From: Vitrella brassicaformis | Taxonomy: Eukaryota > Sar > Vitrellaceae | Reading direction: 5' to 3' | Length of the DNA stretch: 64,000 bases | Assembly (NCBI GenBank): GCA_001179505.1 | Contig: CDMY01000352.1 | Coordinates: forward strand, 41,827-105,826 | Part shown: positions 37,137-48,843 of the stretch, piece by piece | How positions within the stretch are numbered: the stretch's first letter is position 1 | Layout: every line of letters begins with the position of its first letter | Position numbers and translations under genes: made by a program | The notes under the pieces: generated by a model | What the model saw: only the letters and a program-made list of their open reading frames with translations | What the model was told of the DNA's origin: nothing | Databases searched by the model: none

Positions 37137-37872
37137 ACACGTGTGAGGGGGAAACAGGAAGGGCAGGCAAGGGAGGTAGGGGGTCGCTTGTACGTTGTGC
37201 ATATGCGCCAGTGCAGGGCGTGGCGTGGGGCTACGGTATCGGTGTGCAGATACCTGTGGAAGCTTTTCGCGTGTGTTAAAAGTGCGTGTCTGAGCGTGTG
37301 TGCAGCTGTGCAGTTTTGTGGGATGTGGTTGACTGACTAGTACTAGCTAAGTGGGTGTACCGCTGTTGTTTTTGAAAGCCGTTAATTGGCTTCTTGAGCA
37401 CTGTTTTGCCCTCACCTGTTGCGAGTGTGTCTGTTGGTCTCTGTGCTGTCGGCGTCGGCGGGGCCAGGCGACACGAGAAATGTGTGAACAGCCACACACT
37501 CTCGGTGTTACCTGACTCCCTCGACTCCGACAGTCAGAGACAAACGGGCAGCCATGGCCGTGGTTGCCGGCGACGACTGGTCGATTGGCATTTGTGTGGC
37601 TGTCCATCTCTCTCTCTCTCTTGTTGTCTCGGTGTGTGTCATGGTGTTGTGGCGTCTGGTGGGCGGTTGGTGGGCGGCGGCAGAGCAACAGAAGGGACCT
37701 TCACACGTCCATTCTGACGCTGTGACGCCATCCGTAGCTGCCCGCCAGGTGTCACAGCGACCAGAGAACAGAGTAAAAAGCGATCCGATGGTCTCATCGG
37801 CCTTTTGATGGTCTGTCATTGACGCAAGTGAACGATGTCTGAGTGTCCGAAACACGCACACACTCTTCTCTC
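37137..37872. other. Convergent intergenic region with dispersed repeat copy B
   Basis: Most of it is repeat copy B (37403-37783); the rest is short TG-rich DNA. No gene seen. Confidence 0.6.
37403..37783 (-). repeat. Dispersed ~390-bp repeat, copy B (inverted)
   Basis: The reverse complement reads TTCTCTGGTCGCTGTGACACC ... GGTCCCTTCTGTTGCTCTGC ... CACTCGCAACAGGTGAGGGC, matching copies A and C. It has several internal differences, including a TCTC-run length change. Confidence 0.88.
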
Positions 37873-39490
37873 TCAATCGTCAGTGAAGATGCGATAGCCT
37901 GCAACCGCACGTCAGACACACACCACGCACCATCCCAGACGGCCAAGTAGGCAACCATTATACTCACTCACGCACATACATACCAGCGGTAAGATTGTGG
38001 TTTCTTGTGAGGTCGCAGCAGTTCAGGTAGGCAGGCGAGTCGATGCCCTTGCCATGCTTCTGCACCTGATCACCCTCTGATCACCCACACCACACCCAAA
38101 CACACGCACACACGCACGCAGAGGAGAAAAGACGGACCTGCATGGCATGTGCCCAACGAAGAGTGAGCGACAGAATCACCTCCGAGAAGCAGTGATGTCT
38201 CGTTGTCAACCGGGGGGGCCGGCTGGGCCTTTTTGCCCTTCTGTGCAGAGCACACAACACATGCACTCCCTGCCTCTAGTTGCGGTGTGGGTAGATCATT
38301 TGTGTCGTCTAGTGCACCGCATAGAACTGCAGCGCAGCATCAGGCGACGGCGCCCACGCCTTCTGCACAGCGGTGGTCTGCGAGGGGTCCATCCCCTCTT
38401 TGTAGTTCTCGGCCACGAGTTTCACCTCCTTGGCGCGAGTGGCCTTGTGGAACTCCGTCATCGACGACATGCCAGCACTGTACGGTACGTGTCGCATCGC
38501 ATCGCATCGCATCAATCAACAAGTGTGGGTGCATTCATTTTGCTACGCAGAGAGAGGTGATGGGATGGCGGCTCCTACATACTTTGTTTTCATCGTGACT
38601 GGGTCGGCTTTCTCCGTCTTCTTCACCCACGAGTAGCCGGCAGGGGAGCCGAAACGGACGCGACTCTCGGTGTCGAAATACCTTGCGCGTGAGACAGATG
38701 GATGGCCCATGTATATCAATTGCACGGTATACGTCTCCTGCAGCCTAGGTACCTACATCTTCTCGTGTGCATCGTCGTGATGATCAATGAGCGCCCCAAA
38801 GCCACGCGGAGGGCCACCGACAGGCCGTCTGCCCGGCAAGAGGCAGAGAGATACAGACACGGACGGCTGCTTCCTTCTCATCTGCTGTCAGTCAGTCACC
38901 TCGATTCGTCGCAGACTTCGAGGATGTTTCTGGGCTGGATCATGCGGGCAGGGAGAGGGGGGTCGGCCACAAACTCGGGATGGGCGGCCCTTCCTGTCCA
39001 TCAAAAGAGAGAGACGTCTCAAAGGCAACTCTCTTGGTCTGCTCGTCTGCCTGGCCGCTTGCTCCTCTATCGCTCACTTTGGAAGTCGGCTCTGTGCGTC
39101 GTCTGCATCTCGCGGTAGCCAAAATCTGAGCCAGCCAGACGGCAGACACACGACTTTCTCTCTCTCCCCCCTCTCGGTGAGTGTCCCGCCTGCTTGGCTC
39201 ACCCGCGACGGCCCATGATCTGTGGTGCGGAATCCGTGCAGTTCTGTGCAGGATGGCATCCTTGGTCTGCGGCCCTAAAGAGGCCACGATGTAGCTCTCC
39301 TGGGGGCGCAGCTGCGCAGCAAGGCACAAGACAGGCAGGCAGGCGGGAAGACAGAAGGTGTGTGTCGGCGACGGGTGAGTGCTCGCAGTCTCACTGTCTT
39401 GTTGTCCCTGAAGTCTTTGCTCGGCTGCTCCAGAGCAAACCGCTCCTCAAACCTGACCAAACATGTCCACGGCACAGCACCGGTGTGCAT
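37873..39490 (-). CDS. Possible axonemal/ciliary microtubule-associated protein
   Basis: Nine exons (39395-39490, 39203-39311, 39078-39125, 38900-38993, 38583-38681, 38318-38477, 38180-38240, 37984-38076, 37873-37898) give 261 aa in phase from ATG 39490. Short aromatic/Pro/Arg motifs are scattered through it: SWAVADFGYREMQTTHRADF, HPEFVADPPLPARMIQP, RYFDTESRVRFGSPAGYSW and MTEFHKATRAKEVKLV. This style is typical of microtubule inner proteins of cilia, so the assignment is a guess from composition, not homology. A further plausible 5' exon starting at 39576 (MHRGTYGLKTLQAN) does not join in frame. Divergent from UBC12. Confidence 0.6.
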
Positions 39491-39643
39491 GACCTCTTTG
39501 CACTGAGGGAGCAGTCACTCGGCCTTGGCTCACCAGTTGGCTTGCAGTGTTTTCAGCCCATACGTGCCGCGATGCATCTTGACAACAGGAGAAGCGCGGA
39601 GGAGCCTTTTTCAGCTGATGAGGCGAGCTCAGTCTTCGAGAAT

Positions 39644-39651
39644 TGCGAGCT
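39644..39651. promoter_or_regulatory. TGCGAGCT element, 261-aa gene/UBC12 divergent region
   Basis: Exact TGCGAGCT, 182 bp upstream of the UBC12 ATG. A GGCGAGCT near-copy lies at 39622-39629. Confidence 0.5.
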
Positions 39652-39832
39652 CAAAGCGATCTTGACGCCAAAGTTGTCAAAAGGAGACGAGCAGACACCG
39701 TATCACCGTCTGTTGGTCACCTCTAAAGACCAGTAGTGTGTTTGGATCCCTTTCTTTTTTTTGGAGCATCGTCAGAGCGGCGTCTGGCATTGGCGTGACG
39801 CGTGTGTGGTATCGTAGCTTGAGTGGGTGAGT

Positions 39833-40840
39833 ATGATCAAGATCTACGGCGTGGGGAGGGGACGGGGGAAGGAGGGGGAGAACAAGCCTGCCGCGCCGAA
39901 GCGACAGCCGGGAGAGATTCGGATACAGAAAGGTGAGGCCAACACGACACACACGGGCTAGGGAGGGACACGAATGCACTTGTGTGTGGCGCACGCACAG
40001 CCAGAAGCCACGAGAAACACCAGATTCCTGTTGTGCCTTTCTTTCTGTGTGTGTGCTGTCCTGTCGTTGCTCTCTGCCTGTGGTCAGAGTTGGATGAGTT
40101 GGAGCTTCCGCCGCACACGAGCATCGCCGTGCCGGACAAGAACAACCTGATGGCCTTCCACATCACCATCGCACCCGACGAGGGCTTCTGGAAGGGCGCC
40201 ACCTACAAGTTCGTGTTCAACGTGCCCGGCGCATACCCACACGAACCGCCCAAAGTCAAATGCGAAACCAAGGTGCGCATTTGCGTCGGCGGAGGGGAGG
40301 GAGGGGGATGGTGTGCTTGTGTGGGGGTGGGTGGGCGGGTGATGGATTTGTTGTGGTTGTGCTGTGTGTGTCAACCAGATATATCACCCGAACATCGATT
40401 TGCAGGGCAACGTGTGTTTGAACATCTTGAGGGAAGACTGGAAGCCCGTCCTCAGCATCAACACCATCGTATATGGACTGCTGTACCTATTCCTCGTACG
40501 CACAGCACACACTCCACAGACATGAATGACATGCCCTCTCACACACGCGTAACTGTTTCCATGTGGGTGGTGGATGCCCTAATGTGTGATTGTCATCAGG
40601 AGCCCAACCCAGGCGACCCATTGAACCACGGTAGGGTAGGACACACCTGGGGTGGCGTGACCAACACACACAGAGAGGGAAGCAGAGACCCATGCTGTGC
40701 TGTGTGCAATCGTGTGTGTGTGTGTGTGTGCAGAGGCTGCTGATGCGCTGCGGACCGACCGGGTGAACTTCGCACGTCTGGTCGGGCGGTCGCTCAAGGG
40801 CGGGGTCGTGGCGGGCGAGTCGTTCCCTAAGCTCACATGA
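39833..40840 (+). CDS. UBE2M: NEDD8-conjugating E2 enzyme UBC12
   Basis: Five exons (39833-39932, 40088-40272, 40379-40495, 40600-40630, 40734-40840) give 179 aa. The UBC fold is intact: [52 protein letters not shown] with HPN and active-site Cys108, [14 protein letters not shown], and NPGDPLN. The N-terminal extension starting MIKIYG, with basic residues, corresponds to the UBC12 segment that docks the NEDD8 E1, and [15 protein letters not shown] is UBC12-like rather than a ubiquitin E2. It transfers NEDD8 to cullins, controlling SCF ligases. Confidence 0.95.
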
Positions 40841-42679
40841 CCCGCCCACACGCGTACACCACATACATACGCACCCTACCTACCCTACTCTTTTGCCTTC
40901 TCTATACGCCAGTCAGTCTACCTTGCCTGCCTCCCTCCCTCTCTCCCCCTCTCCCTCCGTCGGTATACCCATGCTATTCTTTGTATGTATGAGGAGATTT
41001 TGCTATGTCTTGGGTGCAAACCGCCGGCCCGTGTTGGTATACTTTGACGGCGGGCGTCGCGCCGCGTGTGATGGATGAATGGCGTGAAGGACAGAGGCGG
41101 GCGGATGGACGGTCTGTCGTTTTGGCCCGCCTCACTTCATTCATCGGATCGTTGACACGTGTGTGTGTGTGTGCGTGCGTGCGTGTGTGTGTGTACCATA
41201 CATTGATTGAGCTGCCGTGTGTGTGTGTATACATGTCCTCGGACGGACGGACGGACGGACGGATGGATGGGCAATGAGACAGCGAATGAATTCAGTACAA
41301 GCGAGGGGAGCGGTCGACTGCCTGCCTGCCTGCCTTTTGTGACCTACACCTTCCTGGTCTGCTTGCCTGCCTGCCTACCTGCCTCTCTCTCCCTCGTGTA
41401 CCATACCAACCCACGATGCCGTCCACTCACTCCAGTCAGTGTGTGTGTGTGTGTCTTTTTTCCCACTGCTTTGTTTCCTTGCCTTGGTGCGTGCGGCTGT
41501 GCATCCATCGATCGCACTGTCTTCTTCTCCTTCGCTCGCCCGAGGTCCTTGTGAAGCATCGTACCTCATTCGAATGTGCGTGACGGCTTCAGCGTTTTCC
41601 GGCTCTGGCGAGGAGTTTGTTGGTCCCTGCCGACTGCCCTCGGACGGCAGTCGGCAGGCTCCAACACCTCCTCGCTGTGGCCGCTAAACGCGAGGCTCTG
41701 GTGCCAGCCATGCACACAATCCAACACGCCGGTTTTCTCTTTGTTTCTTCGCCCCACCCTTCCTCCCTCCTCTCCTGTACATAGATAGAGTCAGGTGACC
41801 GATCGAGCAGACAGACAGTCGTCGGGCGAGTATGAGTATTTTTGAAGACAGGCCAGGCCTCCTTCCCTCGTTTTCCTTCCTGAGTGAGTGCCACGGACGT
41901 ACGCGGATCTGTGTGGTGTGTGGTGTGCGTGGGGGCGATCCAGTCCATTCCGACTGGCCGGCTATGCTGCTGCCCCCTTGCTGCCCACACACACACACAT
42001 ACACACACATGGATGCGTTGGATGCGTCGAACCTCGGTGCGCTACGCTGACTCTGTCTCAGCTACTTGCTACTTGCTGCTGCTGCTGGTGTATTGTGTTG
42101 TGTGCCGTGCATCACCCATCCCGTCCGTACATCCCGTCCGTCCATTCCATGAGTGAGTGTTGGTGTTGTGCAGTGCAGACCAACCAACAATACTTGCCTG
42201 TGTGGTCTGCACTGATTGCGCGAGTGTCTGAGTGAGTGTCTGACATCAATCACTATCTATCTACTATCTGTCTCCTTGATCCATTCATCCATCGCTCATC
42301 ACATACAGAGAGATGCACAGATGGGTCCGTCAACACAGACACACATTTCACGCAACGAACGAGAAATGCCGCCCTCTCTCTGCCGGCTGACGGGTCTGGT
42401 CTGCTCATCACACCGTCGCATCAGATTCGCCGCCCTAGCTGTGCTTCCTGGTCACTCACTCCTCAGTGTAGCCGAGCCACCTGAGGCAGCGATGCTGCAA
42501 GGAGCAGAAACCGGGCGACTAACACCCACATGACTCCAACCAGACACACTCCAATCCAAGACGCATCCGATCTGACTGCTACATGGATGGCCAAAAAACT
42601 CTCAGTGCCTGCCTGGCTGGCTGGCTGGCTCTTGACACACGCAGCATAAGATGACATGGATGCAGCAGCGCACACCCAG
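40841..42679. other. Gene-free convergent interval with a 100-nt hairpin
   Basis: 1.8 kb between UBC12 and peroxiredoxin 3' ends. Contains GT/GTGC, GGAC (41241-41268) and CCTG (41323-41334, 41362-41385) repeats, the hairpin at 41592-41691, and no supported coding sequence. Confidence 0.55.
41592..41691. other. 100-nt near-symmetric foldback (hairpin RNA or small inverted-repeat element)
   Basis: Arms of about 47 and 46 nt around a 7-nt loop (CTCGGAC, 41639-41645). The inner 13 bp are perfect: CCTGCCGACTGCC at 41626-41638 pairs with GGCAGTCGGCAGG at 41646-41658. Further out TGTTGG, GCGAGGAG, CGGC and the terminal GCGTTT/AAACGC also pair, about 37 of 47 positions. Shape and size resemble a microRNA precursor or small non-autonomous element; no transcription evidence is available. 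Confidence 0.6.
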
Positions 42680-44298
42680 TCACGAGTGCTTGGACAGGTA
42701 GTCGGCCACACCCTCAGCCTGACGCACAGACAGACAGACAGACATGCACGTGGATTGGCCACACGTGTGTGTGTGTGTGTGTGTCTAGCTTGTGTCTCAC
42801 CGATGCCTTCATTGCAGGTGCACCCTTCGTCCAGTTCGCCGGGCACACCTAGGCACACGCACACACGCACACACAGGTACGTACGAAAAGACCGAGATTG
42901 AGGCCGCCACTCTATCCAGCTGCGTGGCTGTTTGTGTGGACAATAAGTACCTCGCCGTGTTTCTCGGTGTACTGCAGGGCATCGATGATGCGCAGACACT
43001 GGAAAGGCGACAGACAGACAGACAGACAGACACACAAGTTCGGATGATGGCTGGCCAGCTGGCTGTCCGCCTGTCAGCCCCCCCGCCCCCCCCCCCGGCA
43101 CCTCGTCGACGGATCTGCCGAGTGGCAGGTCGTTGACGAGCATGTGGCGGACCACCCCCTCCTTGTCGATGAGGAAGAGACCGCGGAGGGCCACGCCGCC
43201 ATCAAGCAGCACCTGCACACACCACACAGGGAAGTAGAGCTCAGCTACATGGCATGGCGACCATCCCATCCCTCCGTGTGTGCGGATGGCCTGCGAGTGA
43301 GTGGCGTGCGGTGCGTACGCCGTAGTTCCTTGAGATGGACTTGGTGACGTCGGCAACCAGGGGCATCTTGACGCTACCGATGCCGCCCTGCACCCAACAC
43401 CGATTTATTGCATCGCACCGAACTGCACTGCACACTGCACTGCGCGGCATACCTTGTCGAGCGGCGTCATTTTCCATCCATAGTGGCAGAACTGAGAGTC
43501 GATGGACACACCCAACACCTGCACACACACACACACACACACCGCTGTGCGTGTGTTTCTGCCTGTGTGGCCTGCATGGCCTTCGTGTCAGTGCTCGCCT
43601 CGGCGTTTCTCTCGTGGAACTGCGGCAGCGCCTTGTCGAAGGCGATGATCTGAATGGAATGCACCAGACAAGACACACCACACCACACCACACCACACCA
43701 CACCAAGGACGTGATAAATGCGGCGCGGCAGGCCATCCATCACTTCATGATGAGTGTTGCAGTGCACTGATCTGATCCACCTCACCTCGGACGGGCAGAC
43801 AAAGGTGAAGTCAAGAGGGTAGAACAGCAGCCTGACAGGCACCAAAGCAGACAGACACAGAGGCACACATCACATCGACTAGACTACCTCCTCCACACGT
43901 CTGTCTGTCTGTCGGTGTGCTCACACAACGTATTTGCCTTTGAGGTCCGCCAGGCTGAGCTTCTTGATGGAATTGTCGGCAAACACAGTGTCAGCAGTGA
44001 ACCCTGCACCACACACACCCACACACACACACACACACGCCACGCGCACATACATGCAGATCAGATCTTCAATGCCGTGAGTGCATCGCCTCGTTGGCCT
44101 CTCATCTGCCCATCTACTGTACTGTACGGTACCCGGGGCAGGTTTCTGCACGAGGCACTGGTAGTGGTGCGTGCCGGTGGAGAAGACGCGATGCGCTCCG
44201 ACACATGCTGCCGCCGCCCGGCTGCTGGCGAGGCTGCTGCTGGAGCAGATCGCGGTGCGCGAGATGGTGCTGGCCAGAGGGCGCATCAGGGACTGCAT
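42680..44298 (-). CDS. Mitochondrial typical 2-Cys peroxiredoxin
   Basis: Ten exons (44133-44298, 43925-44003, 43786-43831, 43599-43649, 43453-43518, 43319-43387, 43102-43212, 42951-42998, 42801-42848, 42680-42718) give 240 aa. The thioredoxin-fold core shows [15 protein letters not shown] (peroxidatic Cys94), [57 protein letters not shown], and VCPANW with resolving Cys214. The N-terminus ([18 protein letters not shown], then Ala/Arg/Ser-rich) is a mitochondrial presequence. It reduces hydroperoxides using thioredoxin. The intron after exon 4 uses a GC donor (GCGAGC). A GGCGAGCT near-match to the promoter element lies about 35 bp upstream of the ATG. Confidence 0.95.
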
Positions 44299-44920
44299 TG
44301 CTGCCGATTTGAGAGTTGCGTGGTTGCGCGGGGGCGAGCTGAACACGAGATGGGTACGAGAGGGGCGAGAATCGCGATGAGCCGAGACGGTTCCCCCTTG
44401 TGCTCCTTCATTCATCATTCACTCCATCGACTAGTCAACATGCAGCGCTGTGTTGTCCCCCCACCTAGATCACATCACATGGCATCTTACATAACCCACT
44501 AGACATTTCCATAGAGTGTGCGGTGTGCAAAGGTAGCAACAGTCAGAGCCTCCTGGTGTGCCTTGCAACGGTGCATGGTGTATTGGTGAGTCCAAAAGGT
44601 CAAAACCGACGCACCACGCGGCGTTATTGTGCACACGTGTGCGCCAACCCACCAGCAGGAAGCAAGGTCGTACTCGTATCAACACGGGGGGGGGGGGAGG
44701 GGGGACCATCCATGCAATGCATCCTCTGGCTGCCCTTCTTCCTTCGTCCATTCCCTTTGGACACACAGAAACTTCCAGGAAAGCAGCTAGCTACATGTTT
44801 CTCTCGGTGGTTCCGGAACAACTCAGGCCTGACCATCTCCTTCCCAAGTGCTCTGTGGCAGAGTCGCCACGCCTGTGCACTGGGGCGGGGGACTGACAGG
44901 CATGAGCGGTGCCACTCACC

Positions 44921-45315
44921 AACCGTCGCCACGGCATTCATTCCATTCTCTGGTCGCTGTGGCACCTGGCGGGGGGATGGAGAGCGTCAAAAGAGCGCCA
45001 GAATGGACGGGTGAAGGTCCCTTCTGTTGCTCTGCCGCCGCCCACCAACCGCCCGCCAGACGCCACAACACCATGACACACACCGAGACAACGAGAGAGA
45101 GAGATGGACAGCCACACACACATCACACAGATGCCAATCGACCAGTCGCCGACAAGCACGGCCCTGGCTGCCCGTTCGTCCCTGACTCTCGAAGTCGAGC
45201 AAGCCAACACACCCCGAGAGTGTGTGGTTCATCACACATTTCTCGTGTCGCCTGGCCCCGCCGACCCGACAGCACAGAGACTAACAGACACACTCGCAAT
45301 AGGTGAGGGCAAAAC
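44921..45315 (+). repeat. Dispersed ~390-bp repeat, copy C
   Basis: Starts AACCGTCGCC and ends CACTCGCAATAGGTGAGGGC followed by AAAAC. It is near-identical to copy A across GGACGGGTGAAGGTCCCTTC, the TGCCGCCGCCCACCAACCGC stretch and the CTCGTGTCGCCTGGCCCCGC stretch. Confidence 0.9.
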
Positions 45316-46108
45316 GAACACATTCGTGTCGGTCGGGGAGTTCATTTCGACAACACGCCAGCTCAGGCAGTGTGCTGTTCTTACAAGCCGTTCCATTCCA
45401 TTCCATTCACTACAGCACAAGAGGCCCGCCCAGCCTCTACAATCTCACGGCCCACATGCAGAGCGATAGGTAGATACATACACACGAAGAGAAACTTGTC
45501 TGCTCTGTGTGCCCGCCCCGGCTGCCACACACAAGACAACGAACGGCCAATTCATCAACAGGGAGGGGCTCGATGGCGATGGCGATGGGTGGGTGTATTG
45601 CGTGCGTCTGATAGATATAAGAAGGAGGGCCCCGGCCAAAACTTCCCTGGCCAAAACCTCCAGTCAGTCGAGATCACTCCTCTCCTTCAACAAATGCGTG
45701 TATGCCATGTCTCTCTACAGCACAGCGCAGCACAGGTAATCGAAGGGCCCTTGGTTGATCGAGGAGAAAACCCATGTAGGCGGCAAGGAGGGAGGGAGGG
45801 AGGCCCACACAGGCATACTTTTACACAGATAGGCAGTTACACACGAGTGAGACACATACAACACGCATACGTGATGGGAAGTGCGCAGCAAAATTGCGAC
45901 TGAATAAGGACTGAAGAAGGCCTTCCTGTACACTTGGGTGGGTCGGACGGTGTGTGTGGGTGGGTGGGTGGGTGTTTGGTGCGCTCGCCAGCCCAGTGAG
46001 GTCAGTCGCTCGTCCCCTCCCTCCCTCCCCCGCCCATCCATTCAGACAGCCAGACGGCCAGCCACACAAACACACGTCTTCATGTGCACACAGGCAGGAC
46101 AGACAGAC

Positions 46109-46408
46109 NNNNNNNNNNNNNNNNNNNNNNNNNNNNNNNNNNNNNNNNNNNNNNNNNNNNNNNNNNNNNNNNNNNNNNNNNNNNNNNNNNNNNNNNNNNN
46201 NNNNNNNNNNNNNNNNNNNNNNNNNNNNNNNNNNNNNNNNNNNNNNNNNNNNNNNNNNNNNNNNNNNNNNNNNNNNNNNNNNNNNNNNNNNNNNNNNNNN
46301 NNNNNNNNNNNNNNNNNNNNNNNNNNNNNNNNNNNNNNNNNNNNNNNNNNNNNNNNNNNNNNNNNNNNNNNNNNNNNNNNNNNNNNNNNNNNNNNNNNNN
46401 NNNNNNNN
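46109..46408. other. Assembly gap (300 N)
   Basis: Exactly 300 N, the same length as the first gap, flanked on the left by CAGA repeats. Confidence 0.95.
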
Positions 46409-46539
46409 CGCAAGTACGTATTCATGGCGAAACAGAACAGAACAGAATCCGATGCACAAACTATCTATATCTCTCTGTATTTCTCATCGGCCATTGTGTT
46501 GTTGTCTCTGCCTGTCTGTCTGTCTCTGCTCTCATTGAG

Positions 46540-48590
46540 TTAGGCCTTCATGGTCACGTCCTGTGGAGCACTGGCACTGGCGGGTGGGTGGCTGATGGGA
46601 AGTCTGTATGTTTTGTTGAGGGCCACGTTGGGCTCGACAAACGACGACGCGATGCCGCTCACGGCCATCATACCCTGCACACACACCCACACCAGACCAG
46701 CCCGGAAAGACAAGAAACCACCACAGAGACGCCTAAGATGTGTCGATGTGTGTGGTGTGGTGTGTGCGGTGCGTGCCTTGAGGTTGGGTGCGGTGGTGCT
46801 GCGTCGAATGGTGACGAAGCCGCCCTTCATGGCGATCTTGGAGAGGTACTCCGCATCGCCAAAGATGCTCTCGAGCACTAGCCAGGCACCGCGGTACTGC
46901 CCTTGGGTGTAATAGTAGGTCGTGCAGCCTGTCAACGTCTGCACACACCACACACAAAGAGGAGATGCCCGTGCCATCTATCCATGCCTCTGTGGGAACG
47001 ACTGAGGGGGAGGGACGTACCTCGCAGACCACACGTGTGAGTGCCTCCAGCTTCCGCTGCTTGTCGGCCAGCGCCTCGATGCCCCCTGCCGTCGGGGAGG
47101 CCTCGCCATCTTCAGACACAGCCATCGATGCGGTTGACGGCGTGCCCTCGGACACAGCCGACACCTCAGCCGTCACCACATCGATCACCTGAAGAACGGC
47201 ATACACACACACAGTCATGTGTGGGCGAGGGAGGGAGGTAGGCGTGAGAGTGGTGCGCGCAACGTAGTACCTGTTGGATGCCCTTGTTGATGAGCTCGAC
47301 TCCCTTGAGGGCGGCCCGGTCGCTGTGTGATGGTGTGGCGTCGGCCATGGCGCCGCCGCTGCTGCCCTCAAAGATGCGGATGATGTTGAGCTCGCTCGGC
47401 ACGCCGCGCACGTAGTTCAGCACATCCTCCAGCAAACTGGCAGCCTGGGCCGCACCCTGATGGGATGGCAGATAGACACACACACACACACACTGCAACG
47501 GGGTGGTGGGGTGTTTGTGCTGTGTGTACCGACCGGCAGAACGGCCTGGAAGATGGGCTCCTTGATGTATGTGAGGGGGCTGTCGGTAAGGCCCAGCGCA
47601 TCAGCCCGCAGCACCAACGCAACAGTGGTCGCATACTTGTACTTGCTGCACGCACAACACAACGAACAAATACACCCACACGTGGCACACACTCACCCAC
47701 ACACATCGGCCCGGCCCCCTCCCCTTGTGCGTCCCTCCCTGTTGTGTGTCTCTCTCTTCTCTGCGTCCTCCGCACCGCACCGCACCCACCTGTGGTTCGC
47801 GCGCCACGCGCAGTAGGTCTCGGTGGACGTCATGTCGCACGCCGCCATGCGGCCGTCCACGTGGTTGAGGGACTGCTGCAGCACTATGGGGTACGCCTCT
47901 CCCGGCAGATGCAGCTCGTCCAGCAACGCCCGCGTCTTGGCCATCAGCCGGAACAGCCCGTACAGGAACACCTCCTCGGCCGTCACCTCCTGAACGCCCC
48001 CGTCCACACCCACGCCGATGACGTCGGTGAAGGTCTTGCTGCCCGTCCAGGCAGCCGTCAAGATGTCCTTGACCTTCTGCGCGCTGATTTGCTGCACCGT
48101 GGCCGAATCGACGAGGATGTCGAAAAGGTGGAGCGTGAGCGTCCAGCAGGCGAAGGCGCGCAGCTTGTCCTGGAAGCGCCGCTTGGTGTCGCTGCCCTGC
48201 CGCAGGACGCTGGCCGAGTAGGCTATGGCCATCTCCGCCCACTCGTGGCGTCGGCCCTTACGAGGTGAGCCCTCGAGGATGTCCAAATCTTCCAGCACCT
48301 GGTGTATGTCTGCGCGGACCTTGTCGAAGGACGAGCCCAGCAGAAAGTAATTCGTCTTGGGCCGCTGCCGAAAGTTGTCACTGCACATGCACACAGACAG
48401 GCAGACAGACAGACAGGCAGGCAGGCAGAGAGCGAAGGAGGAACACAGACACGATGGGTGCCTGCTCGTGTGTCTGCCCATGGCCCGCAGGCCCTCTGTG
48501 TGTGTCTGCCTGCCCGCCCCCCTGCACACACACAACTCACCTGTCGAGTATCCAAAGGTTGATTTCGCTCAGCACGTCGTCGATGCCCAT
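46540..48590 (-). CDS. Unrecognised 467-aa soluble protein
   Basis: Seven exons (48541-48590, 47790-48380, 47534-47645, 47271-47456, 47021-47188, 46777-46938, 46540-46674) close exactly to 467 aa. No signal peptide or membrane helix is seen. Largely helical segments include MGIDDVLSEINLWILD, FLLGSSFDKVRADIHQVLED, AFACWTLTLHLFDILVDSAT and EEVFLYGLFRLMAKTRALLD. The C-terminus has GCTTYYYTQGQYRGAWLVLE and ends VTMKA. I recognise no family. Intron 6 would use a GC donor (GCACGC). Divergent from GPD2 with a 253-bp shared region carrying the 8-mer. Confidence 0.78.
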
Positions 48591-48717
48591 CGTGAAAGAA
48601 CAAGATGCGCAAAGTGCTCAAGCTACTGACTGAGCGGGGTGGGAGAGAAAAGGAGGGAAGGAAAAACGCCGCCCAGTGAGCTCGAGCAGTTTCACGAATG
48701 TCCTAGGCTGTCGCATT

Positions 48718-48725
48718 TGCGAGCT
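48718..48725. promoter_or_regulatory. TGCGAGCT element, 467-aa gene/GPD2 divergent region
   Basis: Exact TGCGAGCT in the context CATTTGCGAGCTAAG, near the middle of the region: 128 bp from one ATG and 119 bp from the other. Confidence 0.5.
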
Positions 48726-48843
48726 AAGCCTGCAGCCTTAAAAGGGAGAAGGAAGCTGGAGGAATGAGGGTAGCAGAGGGCAGCCACTGCGGCCACACAA
48801 GATCAGCTGACTGACCAGCCACATCACATAGATCGGCTGGCTG

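Larger units (their letters stand above)
44299..46539. other. Gene-free interval with repeat copy C and assembly gap
   Basis: Between the peroxiredoxin 5' end and the 3' end of the 467-aa gene. Contains a G run (44689-44703), repeat copy C, GGGT and GGGA runs, and the second 300-N gap. No coding sequence supported. Confidence 0.5.

Noticed and set aside
44333-44340. GGCGAGCT upstream of peroxiredoxin as another promoter 8-mer
   Set aside because: Matches seven of eight bases only; kept as supporting context and not counted among the exact copies.
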